A stretch of DNA of 64,000 nucleotides from G963665495 sp963665495 (GTDB lineage: Bacteria > Desulfobacterota > Desulfovibrionia > Desulfovibrionales > Desulfovibrionaceae): assembly GCA_963665495.1 (NCBI GenBank), contig OY762289.1:372001-436000 (forward strand). Direction: 5' to 3'. Positions 24,655-34,026 of this stretch are shown in pieces. Below the pieces are notes generated by a model. That model saw only the letters and a list, made by a program, of their open reading frames with translations. It was not told where the DNA came from and made no database searches. A program made the position numbers and the translations under genes. Numbering within the stretch: position 1 is the first letter of the stretch; each line of letters begins with the position of its first letter.

Positions 24655-26190
24655 TTAGCGCGGCTGGAGTACGCCTCCGTCTGGAAGCGTCTGTTTTATG
24701 CCCTGTAGCCAGGCATTGGCCGGCAGAGCCGCGTCATAGGTCACGGTATTGCCGTTGCTTATGATCCGTTGCAACGCGTCCGCGCCCTGCAGCGTGAGTT
24801 CCGCAACGCTGGAGGGGCCGGTCACGATCCATTGGCTGGTAGCGTCGATGGCCAGACTCGCGTTGACCACTTTGCCCGTAAGCGTGGTGTGCTGTGTCAG
24901 CCCGGCGTTGATGCTGCTGCCGGATTCCGCGATCAAATCACCGGCCAGGTTTTCCCGGACCGCGGTCAGCTGCAGCTTGCCGCCGTTTTGTCCGTTGCGT
25001 CCCCAGCGGTCCGCGGCCGCTTTGGCCAGAATGCCCGAGCTTGCCTTGAGAGCCACATCGGAGAGCGTGACTTCCGCGTTGGTATTGGTGATGTAGAACA
25101 ACGCGCCTTTTTCCGCCGTGAAACTGCCGCCGGTTATCCGCAACACGCCGCCGAAGCCCTGGGCATCGCCCGAAAAGCTTTGATAGATCATGGCGCCGTT
25201 TTTACGGCCGGTCAGACTGCAGTCCTTCAGCGTAACGGAGTTCCGGCCTTCAATCACCACGGCTTCCGAGATGGCGGCATCGCCGCTGAGGCGCGTACCG
25301 GTCAGGACGCCGGTGGAATAGAGCAGGGGGGATCCGTCTCCCTGGGCCGTCAGCAGGCAATCGGTAGCCTCGACGGTGCCTCCGCCGCGGTCCGTGGCCA
25401 GGGGTGCCCCATGGGCGCCAGTGGTGAAGATGTGGCAGTTTTTAAGCGTAATGGCGCCGCCGTTGCTGGTCATTGCGCCGTGCCCGCCGCCGCCGGTGGC
25501 GCGGATTTCAAGGTCCGAAACCTCTATCAGCGAGCCTTTGTCCGTGGCGAACAGGCCGTTGGCGCCAGATCCCGTTGTAATGACGCTGCCCTTGTCGATG
25601 GAGATGCGTCCGCCCTTGCTGGCCAGCACCGCGGCGTTCAGGCCGAAAAAGCTGCTGCCGTCGTTGGAGGACGTATTGCCCGTGGTGCGGACCGTGGCGT
25701 TACGCAGCCGCAGGTCACCGCCCTTTTTAACCCAGATGGCCGAGGTGTCCTGGGCGTCGGATTTGAAAAGATTGCCGGCCAGTTCAACCGGACCGGTTTC
25801 CAGAACATAAGCGCCCTTGAGTTCGGCTTTCTGCATACCCATGCCCATTCCGGGGGGCGGGGGCATTTTCGAGCCGTCGGGCGGTGCCGGGGGGATGCCC
25901 TGCATCCCGCCGGGAGGAGGCGTCATCTTGCCGTCTTTGGGAGGAGGCGTCATTTTGCCGTCCTTTGGAGGACGCATGTGCTTGCCGTCTTGAGGAGGCG
26001 GCGGCATCTTGCCGTCCTTAGGCGGCATTTTGCCATCCGGCGGTGGTGGAGGCGGTCCGGATCCGTCCTGGGGCGGTTGTTGCGTGTCCATGGGGGGGGC
26101 GGCTGTATCATCGGCTGCCAGGGCCGGAAAGGACAGCGCCAGCAAAAGCATGCAGAACGCTGCTGTAAGCAATACGGAGGAACGATGCAT
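24655..26190 (-). CDS. Secreted beta-helix protein with PPxDGK proline-rich repeat
   Basis: A 511-aa exported protein with a signal peptide ending in PALA at about residue 25. Residues about 30-110 are a Pro-rich tandem repeat with PP(K/P/Q)DGK(M) units. Residues about 130-511 are a right-handed beta-helix like an autotransporter passenger (LRNATVRTTGNTSSNDGSSF, GGRISIDKGSVITTG). There is no C-terminal beta-barrel or other outer-membrane anchor, so it is either secreted, periplasmic or bound through the Pro-rich arm. The gene is monocistronic with a hairpin after it. Function unknown; adhesin-like proteins share this fold. Confidence 0.75.
   Translation of the reverse strand: MHRSSVLLTAAFCMLLLALSFPALAADDTAAPPMDTQQPPQDGSGPPPPPPDGKMPPKDGKMPPPPQDGKHMRPPKDGKMTPPPKDGKMTPPPGGMQGIPPAPPDGSKMPPPPGMGMGMQKAELKGAYVLETGPVELAGNLFKSDAQDTSAIWVKKGGDLRLRNATVRTTGNTSSNDGSSFFGLNAAVLASKGGRISIDKGSVITTGSGANGLFATDKGSLIEVSDLEIRATGGGGHGAMTSNGGAITLKNCHIFTTGAHGAPLATDRGGGTVEATDCLLTAQGDGSPLLYSTGVLTGTRLSGDAAISEAVVIEGRNSVTLKDCSLTGRKNGAMIYQSFSGDAQGFGGVLRITGGSFTAEKGALFYITNTNAEVTLSDVALKASSGILAKAAADRWGRNGQNGGKLQLTAVRENLAGDLIAESGSSINAGLTQHTTLTGKVVNASLAIDATSQWIVTGPSSVAELTLQGADALQRIISNGNTVTYDAALPANAWLQGIKQTLPDGGVLQPR
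25860..26100 (-). repeat. Tandem repeat coding PPxDGK units
   Basis: The minus strand repeats a GGCAAGATGCCGCC-like unit about seven times, coding PP(x)DGK(M/H). Spacing is irregular (about 24-36 bp). Such arrays vary in copy number by slippage. Confidence 0.65.
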
Positions 26191-26342
26191 CTCAGGCTCC
26201 TTTTTACAATGTGATGCTTTTTGAAAATAACAAGGAGCCGACGTTAGCAGGGGGGATACGAAAAGAGAACGCTGCAGCGTCCGTTTTTGGAAAGGCTTAA
26301 AAAAACTATAGCCGTGCTTAGCCCACGATGGCTTTCATTAAT

Positions 26343-26362
26343 ATTGGAGCGGACGCTCCAAT
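26343..26362. terminator. Short hairpin downstream of cassette 2
   Basis: ATTGGAGC (26343-26350) pairs with GCTCCAAT (26355-26362) around a 4-base loop, 12 bases beyond the stop of the last gene of the cassette 2 operon. No T-run, so efficiency is doubtful. Confidence 0.4.
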
Positions 26363-26373
26363 GCAGTCACGCG

Positions 26374-27945
26374 TTATTTTTCCTGCAGCGTTTTCAGCTG
26401 CTGAGCCAGTTTTTCCTTACTCATGGTGGAGGCCAGGATATCGGCTTCGTATTGCAGATCCGTGGGAAAGGCTTCAAATCCGCTGATTTCACGGGTTCGT
26501 TCGTTCAGCAGGTAGAATTCGTAGCCGAACTCCCGCAGCAGCTGTTCGATCTTGCGCGTATTGGTGTGCGGATAGACGGTCAGCAGCAGTGTGGGGCGGT
26601 GTTCGTCCAGGGTGGCGAGCATGCCCTGAAGAGCCTGGGATTCCTGTCCGCAAAGATCCATTTTCACCAGCGTCACGGGGGCCTCGTCGCTTTGGCTGGA
26701 GATGCCGAGCAGAAAACTGTCCAGGTTGATGACGTTAACGGGTTGCCCGTCCTGGATGGGGCAGGGTTCTTCCGGATGAATGGAGGCACGCAGGCAGAGC
26801 CCGTCTCCATCTTCCAGGCGATACAGCGTGGCCAGCCCGGGGGCGACGTCCAGCGCGTACTGCATTACCTGCATGTTACGCATGTTGTTGTTTCTGATGT
26901 TTTCAACGACGCGTGAAAAAGCCTCGCGCTCGGGTTCAAAACAGTAGACCTGATTATCCTGGGTAACCGTGGCGGCCACCAATCCGAAAAAGCCGTTATA
27001 CGCGCCGCAATCAAAGATAATGCCCGGGTTTTGCGCAGCCAGCATTGCCCAGACCGTGGTCTTCAGCTCTTTGTATATTCCGCGCCAGGCCAGATGATCG
27101 GCAATGATGTCGTCATTGTTCGTGAAAAGCATGAACCCGTGTTGCGGGGTGATGGTGACATCCTGCAAGCCCCTGTAGGGCATCAATTTTCTAAGCTCCG
27201 GGACATACTCTTCCGATATGGCCTGTTTGCCGCGGCAGTATGCCTGCAGATCGCGGATTTTTAGATTGACCGCTTCCACTATCTCCGGGGTTTCCCGGAG
27301 AAGGCCGAGTTCCTGACGGGCGGAAAGAATGATTTCGCCGTACTCCTCGCGCAAGCTCTCATTGCCCCAGCTGTCAGCGTTCTGCGAACCGCCGATGAGC
27401 GTCCGTGTTTTCAGGGCGGTCCAGCGGGCCCAGAAGCGTATGGCAAAGTGCAGGTCGTGGGCTAGCGGATAATCCGGGCTGAAGCCGGTTTCCATGGCTG
27501 CGTCGGTACGGACGAAATACGGGCTGCCGAGCGTCAGCATCGGGTCGTAGTACAGCAGCTCCTGGTAATCGCTCAACGCGAGAACCTGCGGCAGCTTCAT
27601 GCTGAACGTTCCATCGGGCTTATGGCTGGAGAGGATGCCCCAGATGCCTTCCTGGGAGGCAAAAAGATCTTGGAGATCCTCAGTCTCCGTGAGAGCCAGG
27701 ACATCTCCGGGATTGAGGATCAGGCACCATCCCGCATTGTTCTGGGCGGCCAGAGCGAGACAGAAATTTTTCTGCTCGGCTAGGGGCGCGTCCTCCAGAC
27801 CTTCCGGCGTAATCAGCACCATGCTGGTGAATGGTTCCACCCCGGCGGCCCAGAACTCCTGGATGTTCTGCAGGGAATGCAGCAGGTCTTCAGGCGCATT
27901 TTCAGGTGCGACGGTAAGTATAACGGCAAGCTTTGCGTGATCCAT
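26374..27945 (-). CDS. FkbM-family methyltransferase with N-terminal glycosyltransferase-like region, last gene of cassette 2
   Basis: 523 aa. Residues 1-200 resemble a degraded GT-A glycosyltransferase (LAVILTVAPEN, GWCLILNPGDVLAL, SPYFVRTDAAM). Residues about 290-480 are an FkbM SAM-dependent methyltransferase: IIFDCGAYNGFFGLVAA is the SAM-binding loop, YCFEPEREAFSRV carries the acidic ribose contact, and VTLVKMDLCGQESQALQGM is the conserved FkbM IDVEG-like segment with DLCGQE in its place. It follows the DUF4150 tip gene by 52 bp on the same strand. FkbM enzymes usually O-methylate glycans. As the only enzyme in the cassette, it may be cargo or a modifier of spike or surface glycans; that is inference. 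Confidence 0.8.
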   Translation of the reverse strand: MDHAKLAVILTVAPENAPEDLLHSLQNIQEFWAAGVEPFTSMVLITPEGLEDAPLAEQKNFCLALAAQNNAGWCLILNPGDVLALTETEDLQDLFASQEGIWGILSSHKPDGTFSMKLPQVLALSDYQELLYYDPMLTLGSPYFVRTDAAMETGFSPDYPLAHDLHFAIRFWARWTALKTRTLIGGSQNADSWGNESLREEYGEIILSARQELGLLRETPEIVEAVNLKIRDLQAYCRGKQAISEEYVPELRKLMPYRGLQDVTITPQHGFMLFTNNDDIIADHLAWRGIYKELKTTVWAMLAAQNPGIIFDCGAYNGFFGLVAATVTQDNQVYCFEPEREAFSRVVENIRNNNMRNMQVMQYALDVAPGLATLYRLEDGDGLCLRASIHPEEPCPIQDGQPVNVINLDSFLLGISSQSDEAPVTLVKMDLCGQESQALQGMLATLDEHRPTLLLTVYPHTNTRKIEQLLREFGYEFYLLNERTREISGFEAFPTDLQYEADILASTMSKEKLAQQLKTLQEK

Positions 27946-27997
27946 AGAGAGTCAGATTTCCGTGTGCAGCAGGTTGCAGGGGCAAAAGGGGCGCGGA

Positions 27998-28396
27998 TCA
28001 GCCCAGGCAGATGGTCGTCACCTGGCTGGGGGTCGAATTGGCTCCCGCCGTGTTGGGGAGCACGCCTGTGACGTTCTGCCCGGTGACGCTGGTCAATCTC
28101 TGCAGGGGCAGGCCGCCGCAAAACAAGGTGATACAGCCGACAATGAATTTTTTCTGCCCCATGATCAGGTTGGAAACAATGCCGGTGTAGGTCCCGGCCT
28201 CGTCTCCATTGCTGAGCATGCCGGTGGAGAGCATGTTCAGCGTGGGAGTGCAGCCGGTGAGAACATTGTAGACGGCAGGCACGGCCACCGAATTCATGGC
28301 AATGTTCGGAAACGGTGCCGGGATGGCGACGGGCGGGGTTTTACAGACATCGGCGGGACTCAGGCTCATGCCGGGCCCCATGCTTGCAGCGAACAT
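27998..28396 (-). CDS. DUF4150 PAAR-like spike tip, cassette 2
   Basis: A 132-aa DUF4150 protein with the classic motif CKTPPVAIPAPFPNIAMN near the N-terminus and LTSVTGQNVTG near the C-terminus, ending CLG. It caps one of the three VgrG proteins of this operon. It has fewer Cys residues than its paralogues (6 against 8 in cassette 1), and no toxin extension. A strong ribosome site (AAGGAG) precedes the ATG. Confidence 0.9.
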   Translation of the reverse strand: MFAASMGPGMSLSPADVCKTPPVAIPAPFPNIAMNSVAVPAVYNVLTGCTPTLNMLSTGMLSNGDEAGTYTGIVSNLIMGQKKFIVGCITLFCGGLPLQRLTSVTGQNVTGVLPNTAGANSTPSQVTTICLG

Positions 28397-28407
28397 AGCG
28401 ATTCTCC

Positions 28408-29034
28408 TTATCCTAACTGGACTTGGTTTCCATCGATTTTCGAGACTTTTTCAGACAGCACTGTCGTATTTTCGGCCTGGATCACGCAGTGTCCGTCCAC
28501 AACACGGCGGGAGGATGCGGACTGCATTTCCTCATGGGCGGAGACATGGCGGAAAAGGACCTCCAGGCGTTGCGTCATCTGCTTGAACAAAGAATTGCAG
28601 CTCTTGCCGAGCAGGTTGATGCTCTCCACGCGGCCCTTGAAGAGTTTGCCGAGATAGCTGCAGGATTCGATATTCAGAGCGCCTTCCTGGGCTTCAACAC
28701 GGATGCCGGGGCTTTCCAGGTTCAGGCAGTGTTCGGCGTCCAGATTGATGGAGCCGCCCGCGGCCGTAAGCGTGATGTCGCCCGAAAGCGTGATGGGGTT
28801 GTGCTCTTTGCGGGCGCGCTCGATGACGGTGAGGATGTAGTGGTTGCCGTGCGGGCTGAGACTGAGCAGGACGGTGTCCCCGGGCTGCGGCTGCAGCAGG
28901 CAGCCGTCGGCCTGTCGGGCGGTAACGGTTTCAGCTCCCGTACGTACGCCGAAGGTGCCGTCCGCGCAGGAACAGACCCGTGCATATTCCAGCCGGACCG
29001 AATGCCCGGGAATGGTGGCGAGTGCAAAAGTCAT
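28408..29034 (-). CDS. DUF3540 domain protein, cassette 2
   Basis: A 208-aa DUF3540 protein, paralogous to those at 13472 and 55138. The beta-rich N-terminus contains CLLQPQPGDTVLLSL, the helical C-terminus ends KIDGNQVQLG. The ATG at 29034 has an AAGGAG nearby (spacing about 8). It lies 11 bases before the DUF4150 gene, so they are translated together. Function as an accessory of the spike complex is inferred from constant synteny. Confidence 0.86.
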   Translation of the reverse strand: MTFALATIPGHSVRLEYARVCSCADGTFGVRTGAETVTARQADGCLLQPQPGDTVLLSLSPHGNHYILTVIERARKEHNPITLSGDITLTAAGGSINLDAEHCLNLESPGIRVEAQEGALNIESCSYLGKLFKGRVESINLLGKSCNSLFKQMTQRLEVLFRHVSAHEEMQSASSRRVVDGHCVIQAENTTVLSEKVSKIDGNQVQLG

Positions 29035-29054
29035 TGGTGCTCCTTAAAATTTTT

Positions 29055-30116
29055 TTAGGCTGATTTGCGTCCGAAAGTTTCCGCCTCAGCCAGTTCCTTA
29101 TCGGTTTCGCGGATCTGGATGTGTTTTCCCAGCATGCCCCAGGTGGTGTTTTCCTCCCAGGTACGGTGAAAGTTGGCCAGATAACTTTTGGCTCCGGTAA
29201 AGTCGCAGTGGATCAGAGACGTACGGCTGAAGTCCGCGAAACGGCAATCCGCGTCGTTGAAATCGCAATGGCGAAACAAGGCGTCCTGCATCACCGAATA
29301 GGTAACGTTGGCTTTGCGGAAATTCGCCAGGGTGGCTTCGCAGGTGTTGAAACAGCATTCCTGAATTTTCGCCTGTTGAAAGGAAGTCTTATACAGTTTT
29401 GCGCCGAGAAACATGGCGTTCTGGCAGTCCGCTTCCTGAAAATTGGTTTCCGTAAGATTGGCATTGGTAAAGTTTGCGAACTGCAGATCCGTCCGGCTCA
29501 AGTTGGCGCCGGTCAGGTTGCAGCTGTCAAACTGGCAGGTCAGCAGGCGGCAGCCGCTCAGATCGTATCCCGCGAGGTTGTTGTTGCGGAAAACGATCTT
29601 ATGCCCGTCGATATTGCTCAGGCAGGTACCTGAAAAGACGCTGTCCACAAGGGCGACGCTGTCCAGGCGGCTGTTGCCCAGGTCCGTGCCTTCCATTTTG
29701 CAGCTGGTCATGCTGATGCGTTCGAGCCTGGCGTTTGTGAACTTTGCCTGGTTGAGAACGCCCTGGTCGAAAAAGCACATCTCCAGGTCCGCGCCGGAAA
29801 AGTCGGCCTGGGTGAGTCTGGATTGTACGAAGGCGCACCTGATGGCGCGTACGCCGGAAAACAGCGCACCTTCCAGCTGCATATTGACCATATTGGTGCT
29901 GTCCAGCTTTGTGTCTGAAAAGTTTGTCTGCTGCAGCTGGCAGTCGATGAAGCTTGTTTTGTTGAGAGTTGATCTGGAAAAGTCCGCCCCGGTGAAATTC
30001 ACTTTGTAGAACACCCCACCAACGATTTCCAGGCCGGAGAGGTCGATACCGCTGAGATCCTCTTCGTTGATAGGCGTGAATGATTTGATTTTATTGAGTA
30101 TTCGTTCCCGATTCAT
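29055..30116 (-). CDS. Pentapeptide-repeat protein, 353 aa, cassette 2
   Basis: A 353-aa, single long pentapeptide beta-helix (IDLSGLEIVGGVFYKVNFTGADFSRS). The N-terminal helix (MNRERILNKIKSF) and the DKELAEAETF C-terminal tail match the paralogues at 12273 and 54066. It has exactly the same length as both paralogues although the repeats have diverged in sequence, which points to selection on helix length. It is transcribed between the DUF2169 fusion and DUF3540. Confidence 0.9.
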   Translation of the reverse strand: MNRERILNKIKSFTPINEEDLSGIDLSGLEIVGGVFYKVNFTGADFSRSTLNKTSFIDCQLQQTNFSDTKLDSTNMVNMQLEGALFSGVRAIRCAFVQSRLTQADFSGADLEMCFFDQGVLNQAKFTNARLERISMTSCKMEGTDLGNSRLDSVALVDSVFSGTCLSNIDGHKIVFRNNNLAGYDLSGCRLLTCQFDSCNLTGANLSRTDLQFANFTNANLTETNFQEADCQNAMFLGAKLYKTSFQQAKIQECCFNTCEATLANFRKANVTYSVMQDALFRHCDFNDADCRFADFSRTSLIHCDFTGAKSYLANFHRTWEENTTWGMLGKHIQIRETDKELAEAETFGRKSA

Positions 30117-30143
30117 CGCACGATGCTTCCGTTGTTGATGTGG

Positions 30144-33100
30144 CTAAAGATAATTTTTCACCCGCTGCAGGTTGCTCTTGTTCAGATTCGTTCCGGAAAG
30201 GCGCGTATTGCCGAACACGGTCTTGAAAAATTCGGTGGCGTACAGATTGGCATTGCTCAGATCCACAGCCACCAGCCGGGCTTTTTTGAGCGAACCGTGA
30301 ATCAGATTGACCTCGCGCATGTCGGCTTGCTCCAGGTCGGTTTTCTGGATGCGGGTTCCGTTCATGGGAACGCCGCGAAAGTCCGCCTTGGTGAGATCGC
30401 TGCGTTCGACAATCGAATTGACCAAGCGGCCGTTACGGAAAGTGGCTCCGGACATGTCCGTACGGTTGATGTAGGCCTGTTCGAGATTGGCCCCGTCCAG
30501 GTTGGCCTCCGGAAATTCCGAATCCTCGTTGAAACGCGTATTGAACAGTTTGGCCTTCTTGAATTTGACCTTTTTTCCTTTGGATTCGGAAAACAGGGTG
30601 GACTCCAGGTTGGATTCGCTGAAATCCGCTTTATCCAGTGTGGCCGTGGTTACCATGCTGCGAGTCAGACTGGCATTGGTAAAGTCCACGCCGTTCATGC
30701 TGCAGTCGTCGATGGCGGAAAAACTGCCCTTGAGCTTCTTGAACACGGCATCGTCCAGCTTGCATTCATCCAGGCAGGCGAACTCCAGCGTCACGCCGCT
30801 GAAATTCGCTTTGCTGCAATCGGACGTATTGATGCAGGACCGCAGAATGGACGCATCCGAGAAGTCTACCTTGCGCAGCTTGCATTCCTGGATAATGGTT
30901 TTTTCCAGTTTGGCCTGCTTGAAATCAGCTTTTTCCATGTTGCAGTTTGTTACGGAAACCGAGTCGAACTGCGTCCCGGAAAATTTCGCCTTTTCCATGT
31001 TGCAGGAATCAAAAATGACCCGTTTGAGGATTTTATTGCTGAAATCAAGTTCCGAGCAATCAATATCATTGAAATTGAGTTCTTCGAGAAGATCCTTGGT
31101 CTCAAGGAGCTGCTGCAGACTCTCTCGGTCGTATTTTTTCAGAAAATCCATGCGCATTCCTTTCTTTTCAAAGAGCTTTTGCATGCCGGGAGGCATGTCG
31201 CCCGCGCCAAGCTCCGGTTTTTTGCCCGCGGCCTTGGCGTCTTCCATTTTTTTCTGCAGCGCACCGGCGTCGGGCATGAAGTTTTCGAGCTTTTTCTTGT
31301 TGCGCTGGAGCAGCTGCATTGTGTGGCGTTTTTCGGCGTTGCTTTTTTTCGCACCTTCCTGCAATTCGCGTATGCGGTCCTGCAGCTTGGTGTCCGCCCC
31401 CGGCGTAAGCGCGCCCTGGCTGCCGAGCATTTCGCGGGTTTGCTGCAACTGTTTGGCCACGCTTTCTTGCGTTGCGCCGCCGGGAGAGCGTTTCAGCTGC
31501 GATTCGATGTTTTCATATAACGTCCCACCCTTTTCCGGCGGAGGGATGAGCAATTCGTCCAGATTTTTGATCGCTTTTGCCGGATCACGACCGTTTTTGA
31601 GCGCATCGTCGTAGGCATCCTTTTTCAGGTCTTCGATGGTCTTTTTGAGGACTTTCCCTCGAGCGGCGATTCTCTTTTTGATGGATTTTTCCAGCTGTTT
31701 GCCGAAATTCTGCATGTCGTCGCCGGCGGCCAGGGCATCGTCAATGAGCATTTGCTCCAAGCCGGAACCGGTGTCGGTGAAGTCAAAGCTATTTTCTTGG
31801 ACAAAATCCTTTGGCAGTAGTTTGAAGACCAGGGGCCGTAATTCTTCCCCCTGTTTCCTTGCATCGAATACATTCTCGCCCTGAGGCAGGACCAGAACCT
31901 GGGCTTCTTTATGCAAGGCCCGCCATTTCTTTTCCAGCGCCGCGGCTTTGCCGTCGCGGCCTTCTTTGTTGCCTACCACCACAATGCAGGCCACGGCCGC
32001 TTCCAGTGCTGCTGCTGCCTCTTTTGAGGGTGCTTCATCTGGAGCGCCCATGGTGAGTATGGAGCAGCAGTCGCCGAGTTCCTGTTCCGCATAGCAGGCG
32101 GCAAGCTCGTCCGGCAGGCAGATGATGGGAGCTGCGGCGTCACTGGCCGCCGGGCGCAGCGGTGTGGCCGGCTGGGATCCCTTGATGAGGATGTCCCGGC
32201 TGTTGTCGGTGAGCGGTTCGAGGGGAGAGCACGGACGCAGGGTGATGCTGGTGACGGTTTTCCCGTCAAAAGTGGGAAATACCAGCCCCATGGGAATGGG
32301 CAGGGGGGCTTTGTCCTTAAAACCCCAGGCCGCGGCATCGTATTCCGTGTCCAGCTGGTGCGCGCCGATCCAGGTATTGGTACGCAAGTGGATATCATCA
32401 AAGCCGAGATCCTTCAGGGCATCTGTAATGCGGTTATCGAAGAGCAGATGCTTGCGGCATTTTGATGCGAAATGCCAGGCCCGCTGTTTCCAGCCCAGAG
32501 CGAGCGACGGATCGTTTTCCCGGGCCACTTCCAGCTCGTCCTTAGGCGGAGGTAGCTTCATGCCGTGCTTTTCGAAGGACTGTTTCAGTTTGGCAATGGT
32601 GTCGGCTTTGTCCTGGGCGCTTTTTTGAAATTTTTTGTCGATTTTGTCGATGCGGCGGTCCATGCCGTCCAGCACCGTATCCGTGGATACCGGACAGGTT
32701 CCCAGCTTTTGGACCAGTTCCTGGCGGGTTGCTGTCAGAGACTGGCGCATTTGCTGGGCGAACTGGCGTGCTTTGGCGATATCGTTGGTTTGTTGCAGTC
32801 TGCGTTCCCTGTCATTGAGCGTGGGAACAGGCAGCTTGCCCTCCGCGGCAAGTTTGGCCTTTTGAATATCTTTGGGCAGCTGTTTGATACGGATTATGGC
32901 TTTCCTGGCTTCCGCCTTGGCCTCCTTCAGCTGCTCCTGAACCTTGGGGTCCGGCTCAGTCGGCAGAAGGTGCGCGGTTTTCATAATTTCGTGGTATTCT
33001 TCCAGAGACTTGGGCTTGTCGGATACGTTTTCCGTACGTATCAGCACGCGCACCATGTCTTCGTATTCCTCATCAGCCATGCGGGTCATGCCCCGATAGA

Positions 33101-34013
33101 TGGCCACTCCTTTCAGTACGGAGGGCAGGAACCAGACCGTGTCGATGTTCAGATCCACTTCTTCAAACAAGGTTTCGTGCTTTCTATCCAGCGGAAAAAG
33201 TCGAAAATCCTTCTTTTTGGAGACGAACAACCGGATCCGTTTGCCGGGCAGCTGCCCCTGGATGGAAGCATGTTCCGGGTGCATATTGTGGATGGTAAAC
33301 TGCTCGGACGGGTTGAAAAAGCCCCGGATGTGCTGGTCCGGATAGGCCGCGTTGAAATACATGGGATCAGTCTTTTCCGGATAGCCCAGGGGCCAGCGTT
33401 CCTTGACCCATTTTTCATTGAATTCTCCGAGCATTTTCGTCCGCTGGGGCCAGGTAGGATTCAGCGGGCCGAAGCTCGAAGGGAGCGGTTTGCTTTCCGG
33501 CGAGTCTATCAACCGTCCGGGATTTTCCACGTTGGGAGCCGGGCGGTACGGTTTGCCCTCTTCGTCCGCGACTTCCAGGAACCCTTTGCCAAGCGGATTG
33601 GAAGCATAGCCCTCGCCTCCAAAGGCATTGCGCCAGGAAATGGGCATCTCCGTGAAGGGGGAGGCCTTGGTCAGGTAGCCGTTTTTCCAGCTGCGATCGC
33701 CAAAAACCCAGAGTTCTTTTTCCACAGGGCCGATACGCACCCAGACTTTTGACGCTTCCCGTGTTTCTCCCTGGGGGGCGAAGCACGAACCGGTGACCAG
33801 AAATTCGCCGGTTTTTTTGGGAAAACCCATGTCGAATTCAAAGTCGCGCCCCATGATGTCCGTGATATCCGTCCAGAGCTGCTGTTCGCTATGGAGTTTT
33901 CCGGGGGTAAGCAGGTCGAAATAAAGAGAAACCCCCATGGACAGGTAGAGCGTTTCATCCAATTCAACGGGTTTGATTGAAAAAGAATGCTGGATTTCCT
34001 TGAATATTTTCAT
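30144..34013 (-). CDS. DUF2169 / primase-like / pentapeptide-repeat fusion, cassette 2
   Basis: 1289 aa. Residues 1-310 are DUF2169 (FGDRSWKNG, ISWRNAFGGEGY, NPLGKG). Two helical/coiled-coil regions (about 330-500 and 740-950) flank a domain at about 515-735 that resembles a degenerate primase/Toprim module (PIPMGLVFPTF, then ELAACYAEQELGDCC and VLVLPQGENVF). Pentapeptide repeats run from about 976 to the end, many with Cys (SCNMEKAKFSG). In the operon it lies between the third vgrG (14-nt gap) and the 353-aa pentapeptide protein. Longest of the three paralogues because of a longer second helical region. Confidence 0.88.
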   Translation of the reverse strand: MKIFKEIQHSFSIKPVELDETLYLSMGVSLYFDLLTPGKLHSEQQLWTDITDIMGRDFEFDMGFPKKTGEFLVTGSCFAPQGETREASKVWVRIGPVEKELWVFGDRSWKNGYLTKASPFTEMPISWRNAFGGEGYASNPLGKGFLEVADEEGKPYRPAPNVENPGRLIDSPESKPLPSSFGPLNPTWPQRTKMLGEFNEKWVKERWPLGYPEKTDPMYFNAAYPDQHIRGFFNPSEQFTIHNMHPEHASIQGQLPGKRIRLFVSKKKDFRLFPLDRKHETLFEEVDLNIDTVWFLPSVLKGVAIYRGMTRMADEEYEDMVRVLIRTENVSDKPKSLEEYHEIMKTAHLLPTEPDPKVQEQLKEAKAEARKAIIRIKQLPKDIQKAKLAAEGKLPVPTLNDRERRLQQTNDIAKARQFAQQMRQSLTATRQELVQKLGTCPVSTDTVLDGMDRRIDKIDKKFQKSAQDKADTIAKLKQSFEKHGMKLPPPKDELEVARENDPSLALGWKQRAWHFASKCRKHLLFDNRITDALKDLGFDDIHLRTNTWIGAHQLDTEYDAAAWGFKDKAPLPIPMGLVFPTFDGKTVTSITLRPCSPLEPLTDNSRDILIKGSQPATPLRPAASDAAAPIICLPDELAACYAEQELGDCCSILTMGAPDEAPSKEAAAALEAAVACIVVVGNKEGRDGKAAALEKKWRALHKEAQVLVLPQGENVFDARKQGEELRPLVFKLLPKDFVQENSFDFTDTGSGLEQMLIDDALAAGDDMQNFGKQLEKSIKKRIAARGKVLKKTIEDLKKDAYDDALKNGRDPAKAIKNLDELLIPPPEKGGTLYENIESQLKRSPGGATQESVAKQLQQTREMLGSQGALTPGADTKLQDRIRELQEGAKKSNAEKRHTMQLLQRNKKKLENFMPDAGALQKKMEDAKAAGKKPELGAGDMPPGMQKLFEKKGMRMDFLKKYDRESLQQLLETKDLLEELNFNDIDCSELDFSNKILKRVIFDSCNMEKAKFSGTQFDSVSVTNCNMEKADFKQAKLEKTIIQECKLRKVDFSDASILRSCINTSDCSKANFSGVTLEFACLDECKLDDAVFKKLKGSFSAIDDCSMNGVDFTNASLTRSMVTTATLDKADFSESNLESTLFSESKGKKVKFKKAKLFNTRFNEDSEFPEANLDGANLEQAYINRTDMSGATFRNGRLVNSIVERSDLTKADFRGVPMNGTRIQKTDLEQADMREVNLIHGSLKKARLVAVDLSNANLYATEFFKTVFGNTRLSGTNLNKSNLQRVKNYL

Positions 34014-34026
34014 GAATGGCAGCCGG

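Noticed and set aside
25860..26100. CRISPR-like repeat array
   Set aside because: Units are short, irregular and code a Pro-rich peptide in frame; there are no unique spacers.
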